A stretch of 13,338 nt of DNA, from the NCBI GenBank assembly GCA_964457365.1, contig CAYWFP010000104.1, positions 1 through 13,338 on the forward strand, written 5' to 3'. The position numbers were made by a program, and so were the translations under genes. This DNA is from CAYWFP01 sp964457365 (GTDB lineage: Bacteria; Planctomycetota; SZUA-567). Shown here piece by piece: positions 13,003 to 13,338 of the stretch (positions are counted from its first letter, which is position 1; each line of letters opens with the position of its first letter). Under the pieces are notes generated by a model. The model made no database searches, had not been told where the DNA came from, and saw nothing but the letters and a program-made list of their open reading frames with translations.

Positions 13003-13338
13003 TTGACCGACGACGTCGCCGCCGCCAAGAAACTCGCCCACGCCCGCAAGCTGCTGTTGCGGGAGATCCACAAGGCCATCATCGGCCAGGACGCGGTCAT
13101 CGAGGATCTGCTCGTGGCGCTCTTCTGCCGCGCGCACGCCCTGATCGTCGGCGTGCCGGGGCTGGGCAAGACGCTGCTGGTCAAGTCGCTCGCCGAGGCG
13201 CTGCGGCTGCAGTTCAACCGCGTCCAGTTCACGCCCGACCTGATGCCCAGCGACATCACCGGCACGGACGTGCTGGAGGAGGATAAATCCACCGGCAAGC
13301 GGTTTTTCAAATTTGTGAAGGGGCCGATATTCTGCAAC
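13003..13338 (+). CDS. moxR: MoxR-type AAA+ ATPase, N-terminal part (runs off the window)
   Basis: 112 codons are visible and the frame is open at the window end. The start is TTG at 13003, with GGAGG at 12991-12995 seven bases upstream and 13 bases after the sulfatase stop; the nearby ATG at 12989 meets a stop after five codons. Family blocks are clear: an N-terminal helix then IIGQDAVIEDLLVALFC, Walker A VPGLGKT, FNRVQFTPDLMPSDITGTDVLEED in two strands, and FKFVKGPIF before the window ends. MoxR ATPases act as chaperones that load cofactors or assemble complexes, usually with VWA and DUF58 proteins encoded next door. The VWA protein of the divergent operon is one possible client, but a VWA gene may also follow beyond the window. 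Walker B and later motifs are not in view. Confidence 0.93.
   Translation, partial: MTDDVAAAKKLAHARKLLLREIHKAIIGQDAVIEDLLVALFCRAHALIVGVPGLGKTLLVKSLAEALRLQFNRVQFTPDLMPSDITGTDVLEEDKSTGKRFFKFVKGPIFCN

Noticed and set aside
11970..13337. Minus-strand open frame of about 455 codons opposite the sulfatase and moxR
   Set aside because: No family resemblance; the plus strand carries the CxPxR signature and Walker A.
1..13338. tRNA or rRNA genes, CRISPR arrays, insertion sequences, prophage genes
   Set aside because: None was seen: no regularly spaced repeats, transposase motifs, terminal inverted repeats or tRNA-like cloverleaf by eye.

Overview
This is a GC-rich, densely coded bacterial window, probably from a metagenome-assembled genome because a 10-base N run sits at 9870-9879. 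It shows GTG and TTG starts, strong Shine-Dalgarno sequences and TGA as the usual stop. The gene mix is a 2-hydroxyacyl-CoA dehydratase/activase system, an FGly-type sulfatase, a glycosidase-like propeller protein, a Hanks-type kinase, ExbB/ExbD with a giant TPR protein, and MoxR. This suggests an anaerobic, polysaccharide-using bacterium of the PVC type (Planctomycetota, Verrucomicrobiota, Lentisphaerota) or a similar lineage. The taxon is inference only.

Layout. Region 1-2197 (+) holds the end of a DUF2229-type activase-associated protein and its COG3581-type dehydratase-like partner, which is broken by an in-frame TAG at 1694-1696. Region 2182-2647 (+) is a cold-shock protein gene with its own -10 box, a long hairpin-rich leader and a clean intrinsic terminator. 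Region 2673-9915 (-) is one long operon, read right to left: exbB-like, exbD-like, secreted TPR protein, membrane-anchored VWA protein, Ser/Thr kinase, GH43-like propeller protein. Three of its five junctions overlap. Region 9916-10111 is a divergent control region with two back-to-back near-consensus sigma70 promoters and a small palindrome between their -35 boxes. Region 10112-13338 (+) is a second operon: a two-TM/TPR protein, a NYN (YacP-like) nuclease, a sulfatase, and the start of a MoxR ATPase that runs off the window.

How the genes may work together. The minus-strand operon looks like an envelope machine. An ExbB/ExbD proton-channel pair is followed by an exported helical-repeat scaffold and by a protein with one N-terminal TM, a proline-rich linker and a VWA domain. 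That last layout is what TonB has, but with a VWA domain in place of the TonB C-terminal domain. A soluble kinase closes the core. No TonB is visible. This is the best candidate for an undescribed system here. The second candidate is the cold-shock leader, where one RNA arm can pair either in a perfect 12-bp hairpin or, imperfectly, with the Shine-Dalgarno region. The third is the UAG pattern: the only two UAG codons at gene ends or inside genes lie in one frame of the dehydratase pair.
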